Shown here one piece after another: positions 1 through 8,498 of a stretch of 64,000 nt of DNA. Source of the DNA: Paractinoplanes ferrugineus (GTDB taxonomy: Bacteria > Actinomycetota > Actinomycetes > Mycobacteriales > Micromonosporaceae). A program made the translations under genes and the position numbers. Location of the stretch: positions 248,001 to 312,000 of the forward strand of contig NZ_BOMM01000016.1 of assembly GCF_016862195.1 (NCBI RefSeq). The letters run 5' to 3'. How positions within the stretch are numbered: position 1 is the first letter of the stretch; each line of letters begins with the position of its first letter. The notes beneath the pieces are model-generated. The model did no database searches. It was not told where the DNA came from and worked only from the letters and a program-made list of their open reading frames with translations.

Positions 1-886
1 GCTCGGCCTCGGCGACGCTGGTGAGCGCGTTGTGCTCGAAGCTGTAGGCCACGTAGGCCGCGGCCAGCGCGAGCACCGCCGCCCGCGGGTCGCTCGCCCG
101 GTGCAGGCTGCGGTCGACCGCCTGCGACAGCAGCCCCGCCGCCCGCAGGCAGGCCGCCACCAGGATCTCGACCTTGCTCGGGTAGTGCCGGTAGATCGCC
201 GACGGGGCCAGCCCGACGACCTGCGCGATCTGCCCGTTCGTGACGTTGGCGAACCCGTCCCGGGCGAACAGCGGGACGGCCGCCGCCAGGATCTCGGCGC
301 GCCGGGTACGCGGCACCGGCTGCGCGGGCAGTTCGACCCGCCCCGCGGTGCCGGCCGCCACGGCCGGATCGGTCGCGACCACCCCCGCCGCCGAGGCGAC
401 CAGCAGCTCCTCGATGCGGTGCTGGGCGATCGACGTACGGTGCATGGTGATCGACCCGATCGCGCCGAGCGCGGCGATGGCCCGCAGCCGCTCGCCGCCC
501 GAGGTCTCGACGACCCGGCCGACGACGTGCCCGAACTTGACCCGCAGCCGCTGCCGAGCCGCTTCTTCGAGGTGCCGCGCCTCCCATCGGTAGAGCCCGG
601 CCGACGCCCGCCGGGCGACCGTGACCCGGGTGAGGGCGGTGAGCACCTCGGTCAGATCGCCGGCGTCGGGCAGGGCCTCGACGAGCCGGTCGGCGAACAC
701 GTTCGCGCACTCGGCGAACAGCGCCTGCTTGTTGGGGAAGTGCCGGTAGAGGGCCGCCGCGCTGATCCCCTCGGCGGCGGCGATCTCCTCCATCGACGCC
801 GCGTGGTAGCCCCGCTCGCTGAACACCTGGCCGGCCGCCTCGACGATGAGCTGCCTGCGGTTGCGAGGTCGGGTGGCCGTCACCAT
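1..886 (-). CDS. TetR/AcrR-family regulator with two HTH domains (partial, left edge)
   Basis: About 295 codons are visible and the stop lies outside the window. The protein is a TetR-type DNA-binding repressor, but it carries two TetR N-terminal helix-turn-helix domains. The first is at residues ~12-58 (ISAAALYRHFPNKQALF) and the second at ~190-245 (NGQIAQVVGLAPSAIYRHY), each ending in the family's YRHF/YRHY turn. Normal TetR proteins have one such domain and ~200 residues, so this is a tandem form of at least 295. The ATG at 886 gives the natural start MVTATRPRNRRQLI. The following gene on the other strand starts at 1057, leaving a 170-bp divergent region that may hold its operator. Ligand and targets cannot be inferred. 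Confidence 0.85.
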   Translation of the reverse strand, partial: MVTATRPRNRRQLIVEAAGQVFSERGYHAASMEEIAAAEGISAAALYRHFPNKQALFAECANVFADRLVEALPDAGDLTEVLTALTRVTVARRASAGLYRWEARHLEEAARQRLRVKFGHVVGRVVETSGGERLRAIAALGAIGSITMHRTSIAQHRIEELLVASAAGVVATDPAVAAGTAGRVELPAQPVPRTRRAEILAAAVPLFARDGFANVTNGQIAQVVGLAPSAIYRHYPSKVEILVAACLRAAGLLSQAVDRSLHRASDPRAAVLALAAAYVAYSFEHNALTSVAEAE

Positions 887-1056
887 GGGGGTCAGTCAAT
901 CAGATCGGTCGCGAGCAGCGGGGGGATCACCGACCCGATCCGGTCCGGGACGGCTTCGGGACTTAGGGCCCTTGTTTTTTCTGCGATCAAGTGATCCCTG
1001 TGGCGTTCCTGTGCGTACTGCTAGCTACCTGCATGTTGATGCGCGAGGAGGATCCC

Positions 1057-1857
1057 GTGTTGTGGTGGCGGCGTGTGTGGGGTCCGTTGACCGTGGCGGC
1101 CGGTCTCGTACTGAGCCAGGCGGCCGCGGCGCAGGCCGCCGAGCCCGGCGTGCCGGTGCCCCCCGGCGAACTGATCACCGACACCGCCAGGGGTGAGGTC
1201 ACCCCGGCGGACGTCGACCTGGTCGTCAAGGTGCGGCTGGCCGGGCTGTGGGAGATCCCGGCCGGCGAGATGGCGCAGAAGAAGTCGAAGAACCCGAAGA
1301 TCCAGCAGATCGGCAAGGAGATCGCCGCCCAGCACGAGGTGCTGGACAAGCTCGACCGGGCGGCCGCCAAGAAACTCGCCATCAAGCTGCCCAACCAGCC
1401 GAACAAGGACCAGCAGGGCTGGCTGGCCGAGATGCGCGACGCCGAGGGCGAGGACTTCGACCAGATCTACATCGACCGGCTCCGCGCCGCCCACGGCAAG
1501 ATCTTCCCGGCGATCGCGACGATCCGGGCCAGCACCCGCAACGACACCGTGCGGCGGCTGGCGCAGCAGGCCAACCAGTTCGTGGCCACCCACATGACGC
1601 TGCTGGAGTCGAGCGCCATCGTCGACTTCGCGGCCCTGCCGACCGCGCCGAACCCGTCGGCCGCCGCCACCCCCGCCGCCGGGGCGAAGACCGGCACCCA
1701 GGCGCTCAACCAGGTCGCCGACACCAGCGCGATCCAGACCAACCGCACCCTGATCATCGGCCTGATCGCCGTCATGCTGGCCGGTGGAGCGTTCCTGACC
1801 TGGCGAACCGTGGGCTCGTCACGGCGCCGGCCGGCCCGTCGCCGATACCACCACTGA
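1057..1857 (+). CDS. DUF4142 secreted protein with C-terminal membrane anchor
   Basis: 266 residues. The GTG start at 1057 is chosen because GAGGAGG lies 7 bp upstream and it leaves a clean signal peptide (hydrophobic residues ~8-25, ending in an Ala-rich cleavage region). Residues ~45-185 form the mostly helical DUF4142 domain, rich in Lys/Gln/Asp and with His residues spaced as in ferritin-like helices. An Ala/Pro linker follows, then one transmembrane helix (TLIIGLIAVMLAGGAFLTW) and a basic cytoplasmic tail of Arg and His. The protein is therefore probably exposed outside the membrane and anchored by its C-terminus. DUF4142 has no established biochemical role. The gene stands alone between a TetR gene and an aminotransferase gene. 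Confidence 0.85.
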   Translation: MLWWRRVWGPLTVAAGLVLSQAAAAQAAEPGVPVPPGELITDTARGEVTPADVDLVVKVRLAGLWEIPAGEMAQKKSKNPKIQQIGKEIAAQHEVLDKLDRAAAKKLAIKLPNQPNKDQQGWLAEMRDAEGEDFDQIYIDRLRAAHGKIFPAIATIRASTRNDTVRRLAQQANQFVATHMTLLESSAIVDFAALPTAPNPSAAATPAAGAKTGTQALNQVADTSAIQTNRTLIIGLIAVMLAGGAFLTWRTVGSSRRRPARRRYHH

Positions 1858-1894
1858 CTGGTTTTCCCGGCCGCGGTGCGGCACGCTCGGGATC

Positions 1895-3571
1895 ATGGAC
1901 ACCCCCATTCTCGAGCGGATCCGCCGCGGCCTGATCGGTGCCGGCGCGGTCCTCGACGGCCCCTACGGTCCCCGCCGGATCACCCACGCCGACTACACGG
2001 CCTCCGGGCAGGCCCTCGATCTCGTCGAGGACTTCATCCGGGCCCGGGTGCTGCCGGGCTACGCCAACACGCACACCGAGGCGTCGGCGACCGGCGCGCA
2101 GACCGGGCTGCTGCGCGAACAGGCTCGGGACCTGGTGCACCGCAGCGTCGGCGGCGGCCCCGACGACGTGGTGCTGTTCTGCGGTTCGGGCGCGACCGCC
2201 GCGGTCAACAAGCTGGTCGCGATCCTCGGCCTGCGCCTGCCGGAGACGCTCGACGACCGGTACGACCTGTCCGCGCACATCCCCCGGTCGGCGCGCCCGG
2301 TCGTCTTCATCGGCCCCTACGAGCACCACTCCAACGAGCTCCCGTGGCGCGAGTCGATCGCCGAGGTCGTCCCGATCCGGGCCGACTCCACCGGGCACGT
2401 CGATCTCGGCGACCTGACGGACCGCCTGCTCGAGTACGCCCGGCGCCCGCTGCGCATCGGCGCGTTCTCGGCCGCCTCCAACGTGACCGGCATCCGCACC
2501 GACGTGGCGGCGGTGTCGGCCCTGCTGCACGAGCACGGCGCCCTCGCGGTGTGGGACTACGCCGCCGCCGGCCCGTACGTCCCGATCGGCATGCACGACA
2601 AGGACGCGGTGTTCCTGTCCCCGCACAAGTTCGCCGGCGGCCCGCAGACCCCCGGCGTGCTGGTGCTGCGCCGCCGGCTGATGACCAACCGGGTCCCGGT
2701 CGTGCCGGGCGGCGGCACCGTCGCGTTCGTCGACCCGATCGGCCACAAATACCTCGACGACCCGGTGGCCCGCGAGGAGGGCGGCACCCCCGCGATCGTC
2801 GAGTCGATCCGGGCCGGCCTCGTCTTCAAGGTCAAGGACGAGGTGGGTACGGACCTGATCGGCGCCCGCGACCACGAACTGTGGCAACGCCTGCTGACCC
2901 GCTGGCGTAGCGAGCCGCGGATCGAGATCCTCGGCGACCTGACCGCCGACCGCCTGCCGATCGTGTCGTTCCAGATCCGGGCGGGCGAGCGCTACCTGCA
3001 CCACAATTTCGTGGTGGCCCTGCTGAACGACCTGTTCGGCATCCAGATGCGGGGCGGCTGCTCCTGCGCCGGCCCGTACGGTCACCGGCTCCTCGGCATC
3101 GACGACGCGCACTCCCGCGAGTTCCGCACCGAGATCGCGGCCGGCTGGGAGGGCATCAAGCCCGGCTGGTCCCGCCTCAACCTGGGCTACTTCATCTCCG
3201 ACGAGGTCGCCGACTACCTGGCCGAGGCGGTCGCCCTGATCGCCGCCCACGGCGAGCGCATGCTCCCCGATTACCGCTTCGACCCGCACACAGCCCGCTG
3301 GACCCACCTCGCCCACCGCACCCCCGCCGTCTCCCTGGCCCACCTCTCCCTGGCCGACCTCGCCCCGGCCGCCGAGGTGCCGCCGACCCTCGGCGAGGAC
3401 GTCCTGCCCGCCTACCTGTCCGAAGCCCGGCGCCTGATGGAGTCGCGCCCCGACCCCGTCGACGGCACCGCCCCCGGCCTGCCCGCCGGCTTCGAGAAGC
3501 TGCGCTGGTTCCTGCTCCCGGACATCTGCCTGACCCCCACGCCCCGCTCCCCCGAGGTGACCCAGGAATAA
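1895..3571 (+). CDS. Class V aminotransferase-like PLP enzyme (cysteine desulfurase superfamily)
   Basis: 558 residues, longer than ordinary cysteine desulfurases (~400). Fold-type I PLP features are visible: GSGATAAVNKL near residue 97 for phosphate binding, Asp221 in AVWDYAAAG, and the Schiff-base lysine Lys245 in SPHKFAGGPQTPGVL. A cysteine pair occurs in MRGGCSCAGPYGH (Cys389, Cys391), near the place where SufS-type desulfurases keep their persulfide cysteine. The C-terminal ~120 residues are extra. No suf, isc or transport genes are adjacent, so the substrate is unknown; desulfurase, lyase or epimerase activity are all possible. The ATG at 1895 follows a short 37-bp gap after the DUF4142 gene. 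Confidence 0.85.
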   Translation: MDTPILERIRRGLIGAGAVLDGPYGPRRITHADYTASGQALDLVEDFIRARVLPGYANTHTEASATGAQTGLLREQARDLVHRSVGGGPDDVVLFCGSGATAAVNKLVAILGLRLPETLDDRYDLSAHIPRSARPVVFIGPYEHHSNELPWRESIAEVVPIRADSTGHVDLGDLTDRLLEYARRPLRIGAFSAASNVTGIRTDVAAVSALLHEHGALAVWDYAAAGPYVPIGMHDKDAVFLSPHKFAGGPQTPGVLVLRRRLMTNRVPVVPGGGTVAFVDPIGHKYLDDPVAREEGGTPAIVESIRAGLVFKVKDEVGTDLIGARDHELWQRLLTRWRSEPRIEILGDLTADRLPIVSFQIRAGERYLHHNFVVALLNDLFGIQMRGGCSCAGPYGHRLLGIDDAHSREFRTEIAAGWEGIKPGWSRLNLGYFISDEVADYLAEAVALIAAHGERMLPDYRFDPHTARWTHLAHRTPAVSLAHLSLADLAPAAEVPPTLGEDVLPAYLSEARRLMESRPDPVDGTAPGLPAGFEKLRWFLLPDICLTPTPRSPEVTQE

Positions 3572-3635
3572 GGCCGCAACCGGGGCGCTCCGCCACGGGA
3601 GCCGGGGTGCAACCGGGAGGAAACACGCTCTCCGG

Positions 3636-4712
3636 GTGACCAAGCGACCCGAGCATCCGAAACGCGCCCGAGCCCGACGTCTCACCGCTGCCGTGATTGT
3701 CGCGGCGGTGGGCGGCACCCTGCCGATCGTCTCGCCGGCCGCGCCGGCCGCCGCGGCGGTACCGGCTGTGGCGAACAACTGGTCGACCCTGATGTACAAG
3801 AGTCTGACCGCCGACGCCCAGCTGGCCGCGCTGCGCAAGGCGCTCACCGGCCGCAAGGGTGCCTTCACGGCGGCGGTGGCGCAGGTGACGGCGGCCAAGG
3901 CGGCCGGGACCCGGGCGGCGGCCGAGGTGGTCGCGGCCGGCGACGGGGAGACGGCGGCGCGGGCGGGTCTCGCGGCCGCGGTGCGCTCGGCCACGGACGC
4001 CAAGAAGAACCTGGCCAAGGTGTCCAAGGCGAAGCCACGCAGGGCGGCGGCGGTCACCAAGGCGACCACCGCGGTGAACGCCGCCGTCAAGTCGGTCAAC
4101 ACGCGCAAGGCTCAGGTGACGGTGGCGGAAGGCGTACTCAAGCAGGCCAGGACCGAGGCGAGCAGCGCGGCCACCGCGGTCGAGTCGGCGCTCGGCGGCT
4201 GGAAGGCCGCGTCCGGCGCGGTCGCCGAGACCGAGCAGGCGATCAGGGCGCTCGGTTCGGCCGAGAGCCTCGCCGCCGGCGCGGCGGCGCTGAGCAAGGA
4301 CCTGGTCGCGCAGGTGCGGCCCGCGTTCACCACGGCGGACACGGCCGAGGTGTACGGCGTGACCGTGCACAAGAGCGTGGCGTACGCGTTCCGGCGGATG
4401 ATCGACGACGCCAAGGCCGACGGCATCGAGATCTCCGGTGGTGGTTTCCGGACCAAGCAGCGGCAGATCGAGTTGCGGACCATCAACGGCTGTCCCGACG
4501 TGTGGACCGCCCCGTCCTCGTCGTGCCGGGTGCCGACCGCGATCCCGGGGCGTTCGCTGCACGAGATCGGGCTGGCCGTGGACGTCTCCTCGGGGGGTCG
4601 CACGATCAACGCGAAGAGCCCGGCGTTCGCCTGGTTGAAGCTGCACGCGAAGGACTACGGGTTCGTCAACCTGCCGGCGGAGGCGTGGCACTGGTCGGTG
4701 ACGGGTAACTGA
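3636..4712 (+). CDS. Secreted VanY-type D-Ala-D-Ala carboxypeptidase (peptidase M15)
   Basis: 358 residues starting at GTG 3636; GGGAGGA lies about 15 bp upstream, a rather long spacing. A basic N-terminus plus hydrophobic segment (residues ~15-40) forms an export signal. Residues ~55-225 are an Ala/Lys-rich, probably coiled-coil region. Residues ~240-358 are the zinc peptidase domain: RSLHEIGLAVD supplies His309 and Asp316, and EAWHW supplies Glu349 and His352, the SxHxxGxAxD and ExxWH signatures of the VanY/DacB group. Cys286 and Cys297 may form a disulfide. The likely role is trimming peptidoglycan stem peptides outside the membrane. No vancomycin-resistance genes are nearby, so this looks like a housekeeping wall enzyme. 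Confidence 0.85.
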   Translation: MTKRPEHPKRARARRLTAAVIVAAVGGTLPIVSPAAPAAAAVPAVANNWSTLMYKSLTADAQLAALRKALTGRKGAFTAAVAQVTAAKAAGTRAAAEVVAAGDGETAARAGLAAAVRSATDAKKNLAKVSKAKPRRAAAVTKATTAVNAAVKSVNTRKAQVTVAEGVLKQARTEASSAATAVESALGGWKAASGAVAETEQAIRALGSAESLAAGAAALSKDLVAQVRPAFTTADTAEVYGVTVHKSVAYAFRRMIDDAKADGIEISGGGFRTKQRQIELRTINGCPDVWTAPSSSCRVPTAIPGRSLHEIGLAVDVSSGGRTINAKSPAFAWLKLHAKDYGFVNLPAEAWHWSVTGN

Positions 4713-5172
4713 CTCGAACGAGGCAGGTATGTTCTTGCCATTCTTTCGGGTGGGTGGAAATGAGCGGCGAACCGCTCGGCGCGCGTTGCCGCCGGCCGGG
4801 TTCCGCCGATATCGAGGATCTTAAATAATAAGTGCGCCACCTCCGCAAACACTTCCGATGATCTGAATATACGAATGTGATTCACCTGCGTAACGGGCCA
4901 CGATCTCAGATCGTGGCCCGTTCGGCTTTCAGATCAACCGGCCGATTCACCCGGCAATTCACTCACGAGTCACGCCGACGGGGTCATTGACGACTTCCGA
5001 CCCCCGGGGTCAGACTGGGCGACATTACAGCTGTATTGCCGACGATCAATGACGTGTCCTGCGGAAGCCCAACGCGTGGGGCAAGGCGCACGGCTCGGAA
5101 TACGTCGGCGGCAATAGCTAGGGGCCCATGGCGAATCCCTCTTTCGAGCACCACCGGAAACTGGAGCCTGAA
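4713..5172. other. 460-bp intergenic region, comparatively AT-rich
   Basis: No convincing reading frame in either direction. The stretch around 4820-4880 is much more AT-rich than the surroundings (it includes taaataataag). It contains the hairpin at 4892-4922 and a 13-bp palindrome gacccccggggtc at 4999-5011. The promoter of the I36-like gene should lie between about 5010 and 5160. Confidence 0.6.
4892..4922 (+). terminator. Hairpin terminator, 15-bp perfect arms
   Basis: aacgggccacgatct at 4892-4906 and its exact reverse complement at 4908-4922, separated by one base (effective loop ctcag). It lies 180 bp beyond the carboxypeptidase stop. The following tract is only weakly T-rich (cggctttc), as is common in actinomycete terminators. 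Confidence 0.65.
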
Positions 5173-5592
5173 ATGATCCGTAAGACAAGCGTGGCATTGG
5201 CCGTTGCCGCCGGCCTCTTCGGTGTGGCCGCGGCCTCGGCGCCGGCGTTCGCCGGGGCGAACGACGGCAAAGTGGAGCTGGGCGAGTTCGTCCTCTGGGA
5301 CAACTCCAGCTACTCCGGCCCGATCCGGGACCTGGCCGGCGGCCAGGGCACCGGCCTGGACAACTACGCCGGGAACGGCAACTTCATCAACACCTCGACC
5401 TCCATCGACGACCACGCCAACAGCATCGCCAACTACGTCCAGGGCTACGGCCTGAAGGCGTACACGGGTTCCAACCTCACCGGAACCGCGGTCACGGTGC
5501 TGGCCTTCGGCCTGTACAACACCAACACCAGCTACGCCTACGTCGACCTCGGCGCTCTCGACAACACGCTGAGCTCGCACAAGTACGACTGA
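5173..5592 (+). CDS. Secreted peptidase-inhibitor I36 / crystallin-like protein
   Basis: 139 residues from ATG 5173 (ggag 7 bp upstream). A standard signal peptide ends in ASAPAFA, giving a mature protein of about 110 residues. The mature part (GEFVLWDNSSYSGPIRDL, then DDHANSIANY) has the Gly/Asn/Tyr-rich two-motif pattern of the beta/gamma-crystallin-like I36 family, whose founder is the Streptomyces metalloproteinase inhibitor SMPI. No cysteines are present in the mature part, unlike SMPI, so inhibitory activity is uncertain. It lies just upstream of an exporter operon but is separated from it by a strong terminator. Confidence 0.7.
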   Translation: MIRKTSVALAVAAGLFGVAAASAPAFAGANDGKVELGEFVLWDNSSYSGPIRDLAGGQGTGLDNYAGNGNFINTSTSIDDHANSIANYVQGYGLKAYTGSNLTGTAVTVLAFGLYNTNTSYAYVDLGALDNTLSSHKYD

Positions 5593-5607
5593 TAACCACG
5601 TAGCAAG

Positions 5608-5641
5608 CGGTCCGTCCGGCGCTTCGGCGCCGGACGGGCCG
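5608..5641 (+). terminator. Strong UUCG hairpin terminator
   Basis: A 15-bp stem with one G-U pair (cggtccgtccggcgc / gcgccggacgggccg) capped by the stable ttcg tetraloop. It starts 15 bp after the I36-like gene stop and ends 24 bp before the lipoprotein start, so it likely separates the two transcription units or lets only part of transcription through. Confidence 0.8.
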
Positions 5642-5665
5642 CACCTGGCAGAAGGGCGTCGCAGA

Positions 5666-6562
5666 ATGCGGGTCAAAAAGCTGTTCGGGTACGCGATTAT
5701 TGCCTTGGTCATTCCCACGGCCGGCGCCTGCACCAAATCCCCGGCGTCCAATGATTCGGCGGAGCCGGCCATCGGCACCATTCCGGTGGTGCGCACGGAC
5801 GCCGACATAGTGTTGCCGCTCGACCCCTACATACAGACCACCGAGCAGCGGATCTCGATGACCGCGGCGGCCACCATCATCGGCCGGGACTGCATGAAAC
5901 GGTTCGGCCTTTCGTGGCCCGCCGCGCCGACCGGCGGCTCGGACAACCGGCCGCTCAACGCGCGCCGTTATTGGATCATCGAGCCGGCCACCGCGAAGTC
6001 GCTGGGATATCACGCGCCCGTCTCGAAACCCACTGCCGGCGACGATCGGCCGGCCGATTTCAAAGCGGACAAGACCGCGATGAATGTGTGGGCCGGCCTC
6101 GGTGAGCGCACCTTCGGCGGCCAGCCGGTGCCGGAGGGCGGCTGCGCCGGGGAGGCGATGCGGCAGATCACCAAGGGCGCACCGAAAGCCGACCCGAAAA
6201 TCGCCGAGACGCTGACGATGCAGACCTACAAACGGATGATGGCGGACAGCCGGGTGACGCGGGTCTTCGGCGAGTGGAGCAAATGCATGAAGGAACAGGG
6301 CTTCGACTATCCCGATCCGGGCGCCGCCAGCGAGGACCTGCGCTGGCAGAGTGGCGCCACCAGCGACCGGGAGATCGGCACGGCGGTCGCCGACGTCACC
6401 TGCAAGACCCGCACCAACACCGCCGGCACCATGCTGGCCGTGGAAGCCGCCTACCAGCGGCGCGCGCTCGACGAGCACGCCGACGAGCTCGACGCGATCA
6501 AGACCCTTCTGCAGACCGAATTCGTCAACGCCGGCAAGGTGATTGCCGGCAGCGGCCGATGA
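5666..6562 (+). CDS. Lipoprotein of unknown function, first gene of MacAB-type operon
   Basis: 298 residues from ATG 5666. The signal ends in a lipobox (VIPTAGAC), so Cys22 should be lipidated and the protein held on the outer face of the membrane. The rest is soluble, Lys/Asp-rich, with conserved-looking Cys residues (GRDCMKRFG, EGGCAGEAM, WSKCMKEQGFDYPDP, VTCKTRT) that could form disulfides. I do not recognise an enzymatic domain. The stop codon overlaps the next start (ATGA at 6559-6562), so it is translationally coupled to the membrane-fusion protein and is probably an accessory or sensory subunit of that exporter. Confidence 0.8.
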   Translation: MRVKKLFGYAIIALVIPTAGACTKSPASNDSAEPAIGTIPVVRTDADIVLPLDPYIQTTEQRISMTAAATIIGRDCMKRFGLSWPAAPTGGSDNRPLNARRYWIIEPATAKSLGYHAPVSKPTAGDDRPADFKADKTAMNVWAGLGERTFGGQPVPEGGCAGEAMRQITKGAPKADPKIAETLTMQTYKRMMADSRVTRVFGEWSKCMKEQGFDYPDPGAASEDLRWQSGATSDREIGTAVADVTCKTRTNTAGTMLAVEAAYQRRALDEHADELDAIKTLLQTEFVNAGKVIAGSGR

Positions 6563-7827
6563 GCAAGGAATCGTCACCCCTGTCCCGGCGGCGATCGGTC
6601 CTGCTGTGGATCGCCGCCGGGACGACGGTGCTCTCGGCCACCGGACTCGTGCTGTCCTCGATGATCAAGTCGCCGGCCCAGCTGGCGGCGGAGACCCAGG
6701 CCCCGGCGCGCACCCGGCTCACCGCCGTGGTGCAGAGCCGGGTGCTGCGCGAGACCGTCGTCCTGCGCGGCACCGTGGCACAGGCCCGGACCCTCGACGC
6801 CACCCCCACCTCGGTCTTCGAGGCACAACGGCTGGTCGTCACGGGCATTCGGGCCAAGGCCGGCGACTGGGTCAAGGAGGGCCAGGTGGTCGGCGAGGTG
6901 TCCGGCCGGCCGGTGATCCTGCTGCGCGGCGACTTCCCGGCCTACCGCGACATCCGGCCGGGTTCGGCCGGCAAGGACGTCACCCAGTTGCAGAAGGCCC
7001 TGCGCAGCCTCGGCTACTCGGTGGACGACGAGTCCACGATGGGCTGGTCGACGAAGGCGGCGCTGCGCAAGCTCTACACCTCGCTCGGCTTCGCGGTGCC
7101 GGACACGGGCGAGACCGACAACGAGGCGGTCGCCGCCGCGCGGGCCCGGGCCAAGGAGGCGAACCGATTGCGCGATCAGGCCCCGCCGGCCGGGAAACCG
7201 GCCGCCGCCACCGTCGCCGACCAGGCCGACAGCGACCTGGAGCAGCTCGAGGCCAGGACCGGCACGATGATGCCGCTGGGCGAGGTCATCTTCGTGCCCG
7301 CCTTCCCGGCCCGGGTGGCGCAGCTCGGTCAGGCCGTCGGCCGCGAGGTGCAGGCACCGTTCCTGCGCCTGTCGGTCGGCCAGGTCATCGCGTCGGGGGA
7401 CCTGACCGGCGCCGACCCGCGCGGGATCAAGACGGGCCAGCCCGCGCAGCTCGCCATCGGCTCGGAGACGTTCCCCGGCAAGGTCACCTCGATCGGGGCC
7501 ACGCAGAAGAAGGACGGCGACGCGGGCGACGCCGGTCCACCGTCGTTCACCGTCGTGGTCACCCCGGACAAGCCGTTGAACACCAAGTTCATCTCCGCGG
7601 AGGCCCGGTTGACGGTGGTGGTCAAGAGTTCCCAGAAACCGGTGCTGGTGGTGCCGGTGGCGGCGGTCTCGGCCGGGGCCGACTCGCAGACCTACGTCAC
7701 CGTCGCCGGCCCGGGCGACGGGGAGAAGGTGGTCGTGGTCACCGTCGACGACTCCGGCGACGGTTACCTCGCGATCCGGGGGCCCGGCCTGAAGGCCGGC
7801 GACGAGGTCCTGGTCGGTGCGCCGTGA
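6559..7827 (+). CDS. Membrane-fusion protein with peptidoglycan-binding domain (MacA/HlyD-like)
   Basis: 422 residues. ATG 6559 overlaps the lipoprotein stop. One N-terminal transmembrane helix (~residues 14-36) anchors an extracytoplasmic protein. The lipoyl-like hairpin half (VVTGIRAKAGDWVKEGQVVGEV) is followed by a peptidoglycan_binding_1-type module at ~135-180 (KDVTQLQKALRSLGYSVDD), a helical segment, and beta-barrel/membrane-proximal parts. This architecture is common in Gram-positive MacAB-like exporters, in which the binding module may position the complex at the wall. GTG 7824 of the ATPase overlaps its stop. Confidence 0.85.
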   Translation: MSKESSPLSRRRSVLLWIAAGTTVLSATGLVLSSMIKSPAQLAAETQAPARTRLTAVVQSRVLRETVVLRGTVAQARTLDATPTSVFEAQRLVVTGIRAKAGDWVKEGQVVGEVSGRPVILLRGDFPAYRDIRPGSAGKDVTQLQKALRSLGYSVDDESTMGWSTKAALRKLYTSLGFAVPDTGETDNEAVAAARARAKEANRLRDQAPPAGKPAAATVADQADSDLEQLEARTGTMMPLGEVIFVPAFPARVAQLGQAVGREVQAPFLRLSVGQVIASGDLTGADPRGIKTGQPAQLAIGSETFPGKVTSIGATQKKDGDAGDAGPPSFTVVVTPDKPLNTKFISAEARLTVVVKSSQKPVLVVPVAAVSAGADSQTYVTVAGPGDGEKVVVVTVDDSGDGYLAIRGPGLKAGDEVLVGAP

Positions 7828-8498
7828 CCGCGGTCATCGAGTTCGACGCGGTCGGCCGCACCTATCCCGGTCCCCCGCCGGTCGCCGCCCTGCACCCGGC
7901 CGACCTGGTGGTGGAGTCCGGCCAGTACGTCGCGGTGGTCGGCCCGTCCGGGTCCGGCAAGAGCACGTTCCTCAACCTGGTCGGCCTGCTCGACGTGCCG
8001 AGCACCGGCCACTACCGCCTCGACGGCATCGACGCGGGCGAGCTGTCCGAGAACCACCGCGCCGCGCTGCGGGGTCGCCGGATCGGCTTCGTCTTCCAGG
8101 CGTTCCACCTGCTGCCGCACCGCACCGCACTGGAGAACGTCATGCTCGGCATGCTCTACCAGGGTGTCCCCCGCGCGGAACGGCAGGATCGGGCGCTGGC
8201 GGCCCTCACCGAGGTGCGGCTCGCGCACCGGTTGCTGGCCCTGCCGTCACAGATGTCCGGCGGCGAACGCCAGCGCGTCGCGGTGGCCCGTGCCCTGGTC
8301 AACGAGCCCAGCCTGCTGCTGTGCGACGAGCCGACCGGCAACCTCGACACGGTCACCGCCGAGGCCGTGCTGGAGCTGTTCCACGGGCTGCACGCCCGGG
8401 GCATGACGCTGGTGATGGTCACGCACAACGACGACGTCGCCGAGCGGGCCGACCGCATCGTCACCATCCGCGACGGCCGGCTGGAGGAGCGCCGATGA
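7824..8498 (+). CDS. ABC transporter ATP-binding protein (MacB/LolD type)
   Basis: 224 residues beginning at GTG 7824 and overlapping the previous gene by 4 bp. All nucleotide-binding elements are present: Walker A GPSGSGKST (~40-48), Q-loop FVFQAFHLLPHRTA, signature MSGGERQRVAVARAL, Walker B LLLCDEPTGNLD, and switch His in MVTHND. The LLPHRTALENV region and DEPTGNLD wording are typical of the MacB/LolD/FtsE group that energises FtsX-type permeases without moving substrate through the membrane domain directly. It pairs with the permease gene immediately downstream. Confidence 0.9.
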   Translation: MTAVIEFDAVGRTYPGPPPVAALHPADLVVESGQYVAVVGPSGSGKSTFLNLVGLLDVPSTGHYRLDGIDAGELSENHRAALRGRRIGFVFQAFHLLPHRTALENVMLGMLYQGVPRAERQDRALAALTEVRLAHRLLALPSQMSGGERQRVAVARALVNEPSLLLCDEPTGNLDTVTAEAVLELFHGLHARGMTLVMVTHNDDVAERADRIVTIRDGRLEERR

